NCBI GenBank assembly: GCA_963668595.1
Contig: OY764876.1
Location: 3,906,001-3,970,000 of the forward strand
Length of the DNA: 64,000 bases
Source: GWE2-42-39 sp963668595
Lineage (GTDB): Bacteria > Bacteroidota > Bacteroidia > Bacteroidales > Prolixibacteraceae
Direction: 5' to 3'
Shown here: positions 26,727 through 35,464 of the stretch, in pieces
Numbering within the stretch: the first letter of the stretch is position 1
How the letters are laid out: the number at the start of each line of letters is the position of its first letter
The notes under the pieces: generated by a model
What the model was told of the DNA's origin: nothing
Seen by the model: the letters and a program-made list of their open reading frames with translations, nothing else
The model's database searches: none
Translations under genes and position numbers: made by a program

Positions 26727-26795
26727 ATTTAATTCAAACTTTTGCCTTTTTACTTTATCCTTTCTTCTTTGATTATATATCTTTGGGAAAGACCA
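26727..26795. repeat. Tail of longer repeat, copy 2
   Basis: Matches 15454-15520 closely (TTCAAACTTTTGCC, ATCCTTT, TTCTTTGAT, ATATCTTTGG, AAGACCA blocks). Like that copy, it follows the hairpin by about 20 bases. Confidence 0.8.
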
Positions 26796-26873
26796 AGACG
26801 AATAAATTTTTAATAGGGAAGACCGAAAAATATTCATCTTTAGGATCTAGTATATAATTAAATCGATTATAAA

Positions 26874-26996
26874 ATGACTATAGGGAAAAGCATTCGAATT
26901 TATCTAAAAGAAGGAAGTGTTACTGGTATTAAATTCGCAGAATTGGTTAATCAAACAATTCAAGCATTTTCCTGTCCTAGAAGATCCACTCCGTAA
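26874..26996 (+). pseudogene. N-terminal remnant of a GIY-YIG-family protein gene
   Basis: A 40-codon reading frame starts MTIGKSIRIYLKEGSVTGIK and continues FAELVNQTIQAFSCPR before stopping. This is the typical first 35 residues of Bacteroidota GIY-YIG nuclease-family proteins (about 300 residues), which I recognise from that opening pattern. The rest of the gene, including the nuclease motif, is missing. It is therefore a broken relic in an accessory stretch. Confidence 0.6.
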
Positions 26997-27144
26997 AATT
27001 CACTAACTGGTAGCCTGTTTAATAAGCTAATTTGACGAATGAAATATTCGGAGAAGAAATGAATATAGGACTGATTACAACTTTAAAATAGTTTTAGATT
27101 GATTGGATTAATACCAATTTTAAAAGGACGCTACATTAAACATT

Positions 27145-27702
27145 ATGAGAACGATAACTTTCTGTTTTTTTATATTACTGTCAATCCCAGTATTCTCAAG
27201 GATTGGTATGAATAGAAATTATACCATAATTTCTCAAAACGATTACGATGCAAATTTGGCTAAAGGGAAAGATGTAATTCTAAAAAGATATATTGTTGTC
27301 CCAGATTTTAATAAAAACTACAAAGAAATTATCAACGTAAATGACCCAGATGAGATTCTTTCGATGTTTTCATTTATGCTTAGCAGAGGAAAGAGTAAAG
27401 AAATCTCTCAATACATATTAAGTTGTAATAAATCAAACGATATTGAATTGTTAATACATGGATTATTCTGTTTTTCCAACAATCAATATTATCAATCAAT
27501 AAAATATTTAGAGAAAATTGAAAATATGCAATTCGCTTTTCTTCGAAGCTTATTAATTGCCGATTGCCGTTATGAAACGCTAGTTGATAAGAAAAATTAT
27601 AATTCGATTTTACAGTTTTATCAAATTTCATTAGACTTGGCAAGAACCGAACAACAAAAATTAATTATTAAGAATCGTATAAAGTTTATAAAATATAGAT
27701 AA
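27145..27702 (+). CDS. Hypothetical secreted protein, possibly helical-repeat
   Basis: 185 residues with a signal peptide (ITFCFFILLSIPVFS). The rest is AT-rich and Lys/Asn/Ile-rich. Its second half is mostly helical with a TPR-like look (IELLIHGLFCFSNNQYYQSIKYLEKIENMQ). No family recognised. Its stop overlaps the start of the next gene by 1 bp (TAATG), so the two are translationally coupled. Confidence 0.6.
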   Translation: MRTITFCFFILLSIPVFSRIGMNRNYTIISQNDYDANLAKGKDVILKRYIVVPDFNKNYKEIINVNDPDEILSMFSFMLSRGKSKEISQYILSCNKSNDIELLIHGLFCFSNNQYYQSIKYLEKIENMQFAFLRSLLIADCRYETLVDKKNYNSILQFYQISLDLARTEQQKLIIKNRIKFIKYR

Positions 27703-28442
27703 TGAGAAACTATTCAATCTTACTCGCCTTTACGGGATTATTATTTCTAGCAAGTTGTACTTCGACTAGAGTTATTGAGAAAAACATGAATTCGGACAGA
27801 TATTCATTAAGCTATTTAAGAGATTCTAAGATTTCGAAAAATAAACTGGATTTCAATGTGTCAATTGATTCTGTTGTATTTGCAACACCAATGAATATTA
27901 CCACAACAGTAACCAGATTAAAGGGGTGGTTCATTCCTCTTGCTCTTGTGAATATTTGGAATTCGCAAAATGAATGTATTCAGGGAAAATCAATGTTTGA
28001 AGAGGACATCCCAACTTTCCTGCGCACATCCTTGATTGAGGAAATTAATCGCTCAGGTAATTTTAATTATAATTCGTTTAATGATTCTGAATATCAGCTT
28101 GATATTTCAATCGATGGAATAAGTACCAAGGGACCATATGTAAGCAAAGGCTTTTTCTATTTTGCATTTTTTGCATATGGATATTCTTATGCAGATATTG
28201 CGGGGCCAGCTATTTCCAATATGGAAATTTCGTATAAGCTAAAAAAAGGAGATAGAGTATTAAAGAGCAATTCATTCAGCTCTGAAAAAATTGCAGAGCA
28301 AATCGATAAAAGATATTCAAACAATAAAATGCTCCAACAAGATTATGCAATAAGTATGGTTGAAGCAGTTTCGCTTAATTTCAAGAATGTTATTGAACTC
28401 ATTGTTGCAGATTTAAACGATCATTTTAATAAAACGAAATAA
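27702..28442 (+). CDS. Hypothetical lipoprotein
   Basis: 246 residues with a lipoprotein signal (LLAFTGLLFLASCTS, Cys19). The mature part contains alternating strands and helices with IPTFLRTSLIEEINRSGNFN and YQLDISIDGIS, reminiscent of YajG-like or LptE-like lipoproteins of which several bind partners in the outer membrane; this is only a pattern impression. Coupled to the preceding secreted protein gene. AT-rich. Confidence 0.55.
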   Translation: MRNYSILLAFTGLLFLASCTSTRVIEKNMNSDRYSLSYLRDSKISKNKLDFNVSIDSVVFATPMNITTTVTRLKGWFIPLALVNIWNSQNECIQGKSMFEEDIPTFLRTSLIEEINRSGNFNYNSFNDSEYQLDISIDGISTKGPYVSKGFFYFAFFAYGYSYADIAGPAISNMEISYKLKKGDRVLKSNSFSSEKIAEQIDKRYSNNKMLQQDYAISMVEAVSLNFKNVIELIVADLNDHFNKTK

Positions 28443-28568
28443 CAACAGACGTTATTCATTTTATTAAATGAAGTTTTTCGGGGTATATCAGCTACTGCTT
28501 TTAATATATTTTATTTGCCGCTGCTGGTTCTCCGACTATACTTTTATTTTCGTATGTATAGCAATTGT

Positions 28569-30254
28569 TTAGTTCAAAGATTTTATGTTTATTGTTTCAT
28601 AAAACCAGAATCTCTTCTCATTATACTGTGCAAGTTTTATTAAATGTAGAATTTCCCCTGATTTGTCGATAAACATATAAACAACGTTTATAGAGGCAAC
28701 TTTAAATTGCCCTTTGTCTTGAAAAACATAGTCATCTATAGTATATGTATTTTTTGTATCATATCCCACTTCATCTATTCTTGTTAGTATTGTATTTCTT
28801 GTAGAATAGTCTTCTTTTATATATGTTGCAAATATCTCTTTGGTGGCACTACTTTGATCCAGTGTTAAAATATCTTTATTCAAAAGAGGTAATTCTCCCG
28901 AAAACTCAGGCTTGAATGAATAATAATTGAGGGAGGAAGAATAATTGAAGACTTTATATATTTTCCCATTGGAACAAAATATTCGGGTAAAATCATCGGC
29001 AATCCAGAATCTTCTCGATCCCAGATTTACTTCCTTTATTTCATTATTAATTGGACCTTCAGATATGTTGAAAACAGAGAGATAAGATGAATATTCCCTA
29101 CTACCATATAGGACACCTTTGTTGGGAACTTTCTTTAAAAGATAATTGCCATTATATATTTCGCCAGTAGTAACTATCTCTCCTGTAGTCAAGTTAACAC
29201 TTTTGAATTTACGAGAGGAATCAGCTGATCGGGGAGATAAATAGACCCATTCATTATTTCCCCAATTCACATCAGATGCAATCATTCCGGATTGATAGTT
29301 TTTTAAAATAGTCTTCTGTTCCACATCGATAAGTGAAACATCTGTATTTGTAAAATTAGCAACCAATGCATCTCCGTTTTCATTAAGACAAATACAAACG
29401 GGAACTTTTTTGGGTTCCATAACAGACACTGGTTCCCCTGGTCTGTAAAAATAAATCTGATCTGGTTGTTTTGTAGCTATTACCAGTAAACCGTTCTTTT
29501 TACAAAAATCTGCATCAACAACATCTCCTTCAATCTGGATATTACTTCCGGAAATGGAGGGGTATTCGATTTTCATTGAAACTTTTATCATTTTGATTTC
29601 TTCAACCATATTTGTTGACACAACGATTCGTCCAGTGTAGTCGCCTTTATCTAGATTATCCCTTATTACAGAAATGCCAATATCTTCGGATTCACTTGGA
29701 TATAAAGCACCTTTTTTCTTTGACGCTTTTATCCAGGATGGCAATTCTATTAATTCCCAGGTCAAGATGCCTGGTCTATCCGTATTCTCTATGGTAATAG
29801 TTGAAAAATATTGATTGTCCAATACTAACTTATTTGGTAGAATAGATCCGACCGGAGTGCCATACTCAAAATAGCTTAAAGGATAAATTATCAATCCGAT
29901 GCCTTCAACATCAAATGTCACAGATCTGTTCTGAATTCCAACGATAGAAACGCCATAGGGTGATTGTATTTTTTTTAATTTAATAACCGATTTTCCATCG
30001 ATAAATTCACCTTTTTTAGGTTCAATATCTATTAATCCTGGAGATTGAAACAATGACCATTTCGCGTTTTTTGCAGAAGATAATCGAAGTTCGTATTCAA
30101 TTTCAGGATCAATGCTAGATAGTTTTATGGTATCCTCTGATCCTTCAACTAAATAATACTCTTTATTCAGAAAATCATTATTACAACCAAACAGAAATGC
30201 TATAAGGATAAGAAGCAAATGAAAGTTTGCTATTTTGGAAATATTTTTTTTCAT
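28569..30254 (-). CDS. Surface lipoprotein with BACON-like and beta-propeller domains
   Basis: 561 residues, lipoprotein signal (LLILIAFLFGCNN). Residues about 130-235 form an Ig-like BACON-type domain (ILTWELIELPSWIKASKKKG, SEDIGISV, DYTGRIVVSTN). From about 240 a repeated strand pattern with VVDADFCKKNGLLVIATK, ICLNENGDALVANF and IFCSNGKIYKVFNY looks like a beta-propeller. Such proteins often bind glycans or proteins at the cell surface. It is 1 bp downstream of the barrel gene and co-transcribed. AT-rich. Function not assigned. Confidence 0.6.
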   Translation of the reverse strand: MKKNISKIANFHLLLILIAFLFGCNNDFLNKEYYLVEGSEDTIKLSSIDPEIEYELRLSSAKNAKWSLFQSPGLIDIEPKKGEFIDGKSVIKLKKIQSPYGVSIVGIQNRSVTFDVEGIGLIIYPLSYFEYGTPVGSILPNKLVLDNQYFSTITIENTDRPGILTWELIELPSWIKASKKKGALYPSESEDIGISVIRDNLDKGDYTGRIVVSTNMVEEIKMIKVSMKIEYPSISGSNIQIEGDVVDADFCKKNGLLVIATKQPDQIYFYRPGEPVSVMEPKKVPVCICLNENGDALVANFTNTDVSLIDVEQKTILKNYQSGMIASDVNWGNNEWVYLSPRSADSSRKFKSVNLTTGEIVTTGEIYNGNYLLKKVPNKGVLYGSREYSSYLSVFNISEGPINNEIKEVNLGSRRFWIADDFTRIFCSNGKIYKVFNYSSSLNYYSFKPEFSGELPLLNKDILTLDQSSATKEIFATYIKEDYSTRNTILTRIDEVGYDTKNTYTIDDYVFQDKGQFKVASINVVYMFIDKSGEILHLIKLAQYNEKRFWFYETINIKSLN

Positions 30255-30255
30255 C

Positions 30256-31071
30256 TTAAAAATAAAAATTGAGTCCTGTTGTTAGATTTACCCTAGAAAT
30301 ATTTTTAATATCCTTTCTATCAAAAATATTTTCACTCACTTTTTTCCCATTATTTATTTTCATTTTGAATAAATAAGATGCTAAATAGGAAGCATTAATA
30401 TTCCACCCAATACTTTTGGATATCTTTATTTCAAAACCGGTTTGCAGATTTAGTGCCGGTGTATTACCAGTTAATAAACGATGTAAAATCACATTGTTAT
30501 ATTCATTGCGATAGAAAATCCATCCCATTGATAATGATGTATACCCATTAAAAACATCCTTTATTAAGGTGATGTTTCTTTTTAAGGATAATCCGGTATA
30601 GTTCGTATATATATTCTCTTTTATTAGTCCATAAAGACGGTCCCAACTATCACTATATGAATAATCACCTGCAATATTGTTATTATTCATCAATATTGAA
30701 CCGGAGATACTACTTTGGGTATAAAAAATCTGGTTTTCAACACCAATCGACCATTTAGGATTAATCCTATAATACAAAACTCCTTGTAATAGATATCCTG
30801 AATTTAGATCTTCATAATACTTTAATGCCTCAGGATTAGAAATGCCTTGACTTATAAGACTAGCTTTATCATCTTTGGTATTCGCGGTTAAATGTCCTAT
30901 ACCTCCATGAATCTGAATACTAAACCGTTTTATTCTTAATTCCGAAGCACTATCGATATTGATTTCCTGTGCCTGAATTGCATTGAGAGAGTTAAAACCA
31001 ATCAATAAAAAAATTATTGCCACTCGAGATGAAATATTCAGAGAAAACAAATTGAATAATTTTTTGGACAT
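30256..31071 (-). CDS. Outer-membrane beta-barrel-like protein
   Basis: 271 residues with an N-terminal hydrophobic segment (AIIFLLIGFNSLNAIQAQ) and strands such as LLQGVLYYRINPKWSIGVENQIFY-type repeats, ending in a terminal aromatic (GLNFYF), the usual barrel signal. Together with the coupled lipoprotein it may form a surface complex of unknown function. Confidence 0.65.
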   Translation of the reverse strand: MSKKLFNLFSLNISSRVAIIFLLIGFNSLNAIQAQEINIDSASELRIKRFSIQIHGGIGHLTANTKDDKASLISQGISNPEALKYYEDLNSGYLLQGVLYYRINPKWSIGVENQIFYTQSSISGSILMNNNNIAGDYSYSDSWDRLYGLIKENIYTNYTGLSLKRNITLIKDVFNGYTSLSMGWIFYRNEYNNVILHRLLTGNTPALNLQTGFEIKISKSIGWNINASYLASYLFKMKINNGKKVSENIFDRKDIKNISRVNLTTGLNFYF

Positions 31072-31112
31072 AATTTAAACCAATGGGTTAATTAAAATTA
31101 AACAAAAACACG

Positions 31113-31120
31113 CAAATGTA
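31113..31120 (-). promoter_or_regulatory. -7 promoter box for barrel/propeller operon
   Basis: Minus-strand TACATTTG, an exact TAnnTTTG match, about 42 bases upstream of the barrel gene. Confidence 0.5.
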
Positions 31121-31328
31121 AATAATATTTGTTATTGTATTTGGGTGTAGTTGTATATTTGTTCCATATTTTTAATGAGGAAAGTTTTCCTCAAATAGTA
31201 ATAAACATTTCCTATTGTGGGTATGAAATAAATCGCCAGTCAACACTAAATTTTCAATCCTTTTTACCCCACATTCCGCACTATTTTATCATGCATTTGT
31301 AAAACATTCCATGTAAGTAGCAGAAATA

Positions 31329-31374
31329 AAAAAGCCACTTTATTCTGAGTTATCCATGAATAAAGTGGCTTTTT
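31329..31374 (-). terminator. Hairpin terminator after NagX-like gene
   Basis: Perfect 17-bp inverted repeat AAAAAGCCACTTTATTC / GAATAAAGTGGCTTTTT with a 12-nt loop, just past the end of the NagX-like gene. The A and T ends give a U-run on either strand. Confidence 0.9.
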
Positions 31375-31394
31375 CTAATAGCTAAATCTATCGT

Positions 31395-32486
31395 CTATAA
31401 CTTGATAAAAATCTTTTTCCGATAGAGGATCAGCGCAGGGATAAACAGAATGCCAATATAAAACAAAGCATAGCCAAGGCTGGCTAATTTGGGGCCGCAA
31501 CCAATTGCTGCAAACAGATCGAGCATGTGTTTGTTAATTGATCCGCCAAAGAATTCGACGCGGCGGAAGAAATGCCCCAGTAATCCGGCAAGTACATACA
31601 CCGCAATGGCATTGGCTCCGAAAATAGTTCCGAGCTTGGTAAAACGGGTCCGTCCCAGCATATCTACCACGTAAATACTTGCAGCCAGCGTCATCGATGC
31701 AAAACCGGCAGTAACCATTACAAACGAACTGCTCCACAGGCTTTTGTTTACAGGGAAATTCAGGTTCCAGATATATCCGAGGATGCTGGCAGCGAAGCCG
31801 GCCAAAAATAACCAGATCACTTTTTTCTGGTCTTCATTTTTGCTTACAATAATGTGGCCGACCAACATACCGGCAATTCCACTGGCAATAGCAGGCAGTG
31901 TACTCAGCAGACCTTCCGGATCCCAGGTTCCTTGCCACATGCGGCCCGGCAATAAAATGCTGTCGATCCATGCAGCGAAATTTTCACCCGGTTCAAGCGA
32001 AACCACACCAAAACCCGGAGTTGGAATCAGCACCATGGCCAGCCAGTAGCCAATCAGCAACACAGCTCCGATAATTGCTTGCGTTTTCCATTTGGTGGTC
32101 AGATACAGAATGGCACACACCAGGAATACAATGGCAATGCGCTGGAGCACTCCGGCAATGCGTAATTCAGCAAAATTGAATTTTGGAAACAGAGCCAGGA
32201 AAATTCCCACCGCAAAAATTTTGATCGACCGGGTGATGATTTTCTTGTACATATCTCCTTTGGGAGCCCCGGCATTCAATCGTTTCGAATAAGCCAGCAC
32301 AATGGAAACTCCCACAATGAAAATGAAGAAAGGAAAAATCAAATCGGTAGGTGTGAGGCCGTGCCATTTGGCGTGCAACAGCGGCGCATACACGTTCGAC
32401 CACGAACCCGGATTATTCACCATAATCATTGCTGCAATGGTAAATCCCCGGAAAGCATCCAAAGAAATGAGTCGTTTCGTTTCCAT
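31395..32486 (-). CDS. NagX/HGSNAT-like membrane acyltransferase (DUF5009 type)
   Basis: 363 residues, about 10 transmembrane helices. The opening RLISLDAFRGFTIAAMIMVNNPG, then HAKWHGLTPTDLIFPFFIFIVG, are the signature of heparan-alpha-glucosaminide acetyltransferase relatives. The His in HAKWHGL is a candidate active-site residue. Members move an acetyl group to amino sugars across the membrane. Substrate here is unknown. The transglutaminase gene lies 122 bp upstream on the same strand. Confidence 0.88.
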   Translation of the reverse strand: METKRLISLDAFRGFTIAAMIMVNNPGSWSNVYAPLLHAKWHGLTPTDLIFPFFIFIVGVSIVLAYSKRLNAGAPKGDMYKKIITRSIKIFAVGIFLALFPKFNFAELRIAGVLQRIAIVFLVCAILYLTTKWKTQAIIGAVLLIGYWLAMVLIPTPGFGVVSLEPGENFAAWIDSILLPGRMWQGTWDPEGLLSTLPAIASGIAGMLVGHIIVSKNEDQKKVIWLFLAGFAASILGYIWNLNFPVNKSLWSSSFVMVTAGFASMTLAASIYVVDMLGRTRFTKLGTIFGANAIAVYVLAGLLGHFFRRVEFFGGSINKHMLDLFAAIGCGPKLASLGYALFYIGILFIPALILYRKKIFIKL

Positions 32487-32608
32487 TACTAGTAGTTTAG
32501 TTGTTTAGTACTATTAAGTTTGAATTGTCATGCTGAACGACGCTACGAATCCTGAATTTTAAAAGATAGATTCTTTATTTCATTCAGCATGACAAATTGC
32601 TTGATTCA

Positions 32609-33787
32609 TTATTCCTGATACAGTTTTATCACCGGCTGATCCGCTGCAATTTTTACCGATTCTTCTTTCATGTTTCCAGCCGCATCGGCAAAACGGAATA
32701 CATACGGGGTGTTAATTTTTAGCTTGAATTTCAGAAATTTATTGAGATCGTCGGTTGTTGCAGGCGAATAACCAAAGTCGGCTACCTCGCAATTATTCAG
32801 TACCTCAATTTTTTCTGAAATACGCTGGTCGCCTTCCGTTGAATTGCTTTTGTAGAGTACCACATCCACAATCACTTCACCTTCTTTTAGTTCACCTCCG
32901 GTCAATTGCTGTTGATACAGATTGATGTAGCGATCGGTCACATTTTCAGCCGGAACATATTTAATGCTTTCATCCCATACGCAAGGAAAACTCAGCCCTG
33001 TTGGTTTAAATGAAGTTGCATAAATCCAGTGAATTGGCTTTGACGGATCGGCCTTGCCTGCATCGGCGAGGAACCAGCTTTTGTTCAACTGGTCAGGATA
33101 GTATTCGGTGAAGTACCATTGGCCCTCCATCCACACTTCGCACCAGTTGTGATTGCCACGCATGTTGGTCCATAGTGGTGTGCCTGCAATGCGCGACGGA
33201 ATACCTACCGAACGGAATGCATCGGTGAGTAATACCGACAAGCCGGTGCAGCTGGCCATGTTTTGTTCCATCGACTCGTACGGACTTTGATCGGCTTTGC
33301 GGCGTTTGGTATTGTATTCTACTTTTACAATTTCAAGAATATTTTGATTCACCTTATAAATCGCTTCTTCCATGCTTTTGCAGCTATCTACCAGCGATGC
33401 AAATTTATCGAAGAAGTCTTTGCGCCAGTTGTCGCGGCGTTCGTTCAACGATGCGTAGGGCAAAACATCATTATAGAAGATTGAATCGGGCAGGTTTTTG
33501 CACCAGGCAAATCGTTCGCGTGCGTCAAAAGCAACCTGAGTATTTTCGAGAATGAAATCAGCACTCAGACTGGTTAAGTCGCGTTCAGGCATATAGCTAA
33601 TCAGAAAAGCGACTGCTTCTCGTTGTTCTGCTGGTACTTTTTTCAGTGCACTTAATAGTTCTGTACGGTTGCTGTCGCTTTTTGCCAAAGCAGCTTCAAC
33701 GCTTGCTTTGTAGCGCTCCGGAATAGCAGGGCTGCATGCGCTCAGTATCCAGGCGGCGAGTAAAACAAATACAATGATTCGGTTCAT
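32609..33787 (-). CDS. Transglutaminase-like lipoprotein
   Basis: 392 residues with a lipoprotein signal (LLAAWILSACSP). The central domain shows the papain-like triad region: Cys in MASCTGLSVLLTDAFRS, His in GNHNWCEVW, and an acidic partner downstream in FTEYYPDQLNKSW. A C-terminal beta domain (from about 290) follows. Such secreted transglutaminase-fold proteins are peptidases or amidases. Role here not known. Confidence 0.88.
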   Translation of the reverse strand: MNRIIVFVLLAAWILSACSPAIPERYKASVEAALAKSDSNRTELLSALKKVPAEQREAVAFLISYMPERDLTSLSADFILENTQVAFDARERFAWCKNLPDSIFYNDVLPYASLNERRDNWRKDFFDKFASLVDSCKSMEEAIYKVNQNILEIVKVEYNTKRRKADQSPYESMEQNMASCTGLSVLLTDAFRSVGIPSRIAGTPLWTNMRGNHNWCEVWMEGQWYFTEYYPDQLNKSWFLADAGKADPSKPIHWIYATSFKPTGLSFPCVWDESIKYVPAENVTDRYINLYQQQLTGGELKEGEVIVDVVLYKSNSTEGDQRISEKIEVLNNCEVADFGYSPATTDDLNKFLKFKLKINTPYVFRFADAAGNMKEESVKIAADQPVIKLYQE

Positions 33788-33926
33788 GTGGTTATGATTA
33801 AATTTGTATGATGAGTTACAATTTTCAAAGATAAAAATATTTTATAATTGTCTGGTTGCATACCTACTGGCATTTGTTTCAGTCATTGATAGAGATTGAT
33901 AGTTATTGGTGTTTGCTTTCGGACGG

Positions 33927-34035
33927 AACTATATACAGTTGGGGATTGCGGGTTGCTTTCCTGTCGAACCCCAATGCCATTGTTGCGGGATGCGGACTTT
34001 GTTGTCCTAACCGAAACCCCAATTGATATATAGTT
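33927..34035. repeat. Long imperfect inverted repeat (about 110 bp)
   Basis: Left arm 33927-33944 (AACTATATACAGTTGGGG) pairs with 34017-34035 (CCCCAATTGATATATAGTT) with one gap and one mismatch. The 72-bp interior holds two copies of a TTGCGGG...ACCCC block. It lies beyond the 3' end of the minus-strand gene 34050-34772. Confidence 0.75.
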
Positions 34036-34038
34036 TTT

Positions 34039-34048
34039 GTTAGCAATA
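34039..34048. repeat. 10-bp inverted boundary repeat, left
   Basis: GTTAGCAATA, inverted at 34792-34801 (TATTGCTAAC). The two flank the orphan nuclease-like gene. Confidence 0.7.
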
Positions 34049-34049
34049 G

Positions 34050-34772
34050 TTATTTGTCAATCAAGTCATTTAATTCATTTATAAATGCTTTCTTATAAGC
34101 AGAAAATTCACTGTCTGATTCTATATCCTTAATTCGAATCTTGTTTCTCTCGAATAATTTCATGCATAAAAACTGTATTTGTTTATTGTCACTACTGTCA
34201 AAACCACAAATAGTTAGTAACGATGTCGGATTTTTAAGTTTTACAAAAAGACTTTTTTTAATCGAAATCCTATCACTGTATCTTTTCGTTAAAACTAATT
34301 GCTCCAGAATATTATTAGCCATTATTACTGTCTGTTTGCTTCGTTTTATTAGGTTTGTAGCTATTGATTTTATAATATAATAGTCAGTATAGTAGTAGTT
34401 TACTTGATAATTATCATCGTCCTTTAATGATGAATTTATATCCATTAAAATCACACCACAATCAAAGTATCTACAGAGTCCATTGTCAAACCTCATTAAT
34501 TCAGCATTTCTGTTATTCGGCAATAAGATTCCTTTATGAATTTCCCATGATTTAGTTGATGAGTCCAGTCTCGTTTTTATTTGATAGCGACCAATTTTGT
34601 CATCGTCGTCAATGACAATATCAAATCCTTCAAAGTCCACATTTGCACTAAATATCTTTAAATGATATTCGCGCTTTGCCGCGGCAATTTTTAAGTCATA
34701 GAATAACTTATGATTAAATAATTCTTCTCGAACCAATGTTGCCGAAGCATCTTTCAAATATTTACTACTCAT
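34050..34772 (-). CDS. Orphan protein with PD-(D/E)XK-like core
   Basis: 240 residues, AT-rich. Residues about 43-72 read FSANVDFEGFDIVIDDDDKI then RYQIKTRLDSST: a Glu/Asp pair, the hydrophobic DIVID strand and a Q-x-K motif spaced as in restriction-endonuclease-like folds. The remainder is helical and unrecognised. No methylase or other defence gene adjoins. It is bounded by a 10-bp inverted repeat and followed by a long hairpin. Nuclease function is inferred, not shown. Confidence 0.55.
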   Translation of the reverse strand: MSSKYLKDASATLVREELFNHKLFYDLKIAAAKREYHLKIFSANVDFEGFDIVIDDDDKIGRYQIKTRLDSSTKSWEIHKGILLPNNRNAELMRFDNGLCRYFDCGVILMDINSSLKDDDNYQVNYYYTDYYIIKSIATNLIKRSKQTVIMANNILEQLVLTKRYSDRISIKKSLFVKLKNPTSLLTICGFDSSDNKQIQFLCMKLFERNKIRIKDIESDSEFSAYKKAFINELNDLIDK

Positions 34773-34791
34773 CGAACAAGGCGTTTATAAT

Positions 34792-34801
34792 TATTGCTAA
34801 C
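34792..34801. repeat. 10-bp inverted boundary repeat, right
   Basis: TATTGCTAAC, the inverted partner of 34039-34048, 20 bp upstream of the orphan gene start. Confidence 0.7.
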
Positions 34802-34855
34802 AGATATTTAAATGACAACTGAATGACCATTAATGACCCGTGACTGATTTTTCTT

Positions 34856-35296
34856 TCATCGTTTCCTTTTAAAGAAGTCAGTCATTAAATCGGCACAGTC
34901 GTCAGCCATAATGCCCGAAACAACTTCAGTTTTTGGGTGCAATGCCTGTGGTGCGAAGCGCGAAAAACCGCGTTTGGGATCAGAAGCTCCGTAAACAAGT
35001 CGTCCTAATTGAGCCCAGCCTAGTGCCCCGGCGCACATTACGCAGGGTTCGAGCGTAACATAGAGCGTGCATTCATTCAGATACTTGGCTCCGAGCAGGT
35101 TGGCGGCGGCAGTAATTGCCTGCATCTCGGCGTGAGCCGTTACATCAGTAAGTGTTTCGGTCAGGTTGTGGGCGCGGGCAATAATACGGTTTTGTGCCAC
35201 AACTACTGCACCAACAGGTATTTCGTCTTTTTCGAATGCAGCAATAGCTTCAGCCAAAGCTCGTTTCATAAAGTATTCGTCCGAAAAGTCTTGCAT
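34856..35296 (-). CDS. tadA: tRNA-specific adenosine deaminase
   Basis: Start taken at 35296 (MQDFSDEYFMKRALAEA), 147 residues; an ATG at 35323 lies inside the promoter box. Zinc and catalytic motifs are plain: HAEMQAI (His and Glu) and PCVMCAGAL (two Cys), with the N-terminal helix and IPVGAVVV strand of TadA. It converts A34 to inosine in tRNA-Arg(ACG). Monocistronic. Confidence 0.96.
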   Translation of the reverse strand: MQDFSDEYFMKRALAEAIAAFEKDEIPVGAVVVAQNRIIARAHNLTETLTDVTAHAEMQAITAAANLLGAKYLNECTLYVTLEPCVMCAGALGWAQLGRLVYGASDPKRGFSRFAPQALHPKTEVVSGIMADDCADLMTDFFKRKR

Positions 35297-35320
35297 GTTT
35301 TTCAATCTTCGATTTCCATA

Positions 35321-35328
35321 CAAAAGTA
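35321..35328 (-). promoter_or_regulatory. -7 promoter box for tadA
   Basis: Minus-strand TACTTTTG. It overlaps the ATG at 35323, so that codon cannot be the start, and gives a short leader before 35296. Confidence 0.6.
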
Positions 35329-35433
35329 AAAAGAATGCTTGTTAAACCTTCAAGGTTTTTAAAACCATAGAAGATTGATTGAAGGTTTCCCCTCGAAACT
35401 GACTTTTCCCTGCTTAGATTTGCAAAAACTGCT

Positions 35434-35441
35434 TATTTTTG
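35434..35441 (+). promoter_or_regulatory. -7 promoter box for aspS
   Basis: TATTTTTG, an exact TAnnTTTG match, 24 bases upstream of the aspS start. Confidence 0.55.
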
Positions 35442-35464
35442 TGGCAAATTAAACAGATTCAACT

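Larger units (their letters stand above)
26610..27144. other. Accessory intergenic stretch after aroA
   Basis: 535 bases holding hairpin copy 4, the repeat tail and the GIY-YIG remnant. The last 150 bases are AT-rich with no further feature seen. Confidence 0.6.
31072..31394. other. Intergenic stretch with promoter and terminator
   Basis: 323 AT-rich bases between minus-strand genes. Apart from the promoter box at 31113 and the terminator at 31329, nothing was recognised. Confidence 0.6.

Noticed and set aside
34039..34801. Integron cassette
   Set aside because: Ends look like GTTAGCA but do not match the GTTRRRY/RYYYAAC pair, and no integrase is present.
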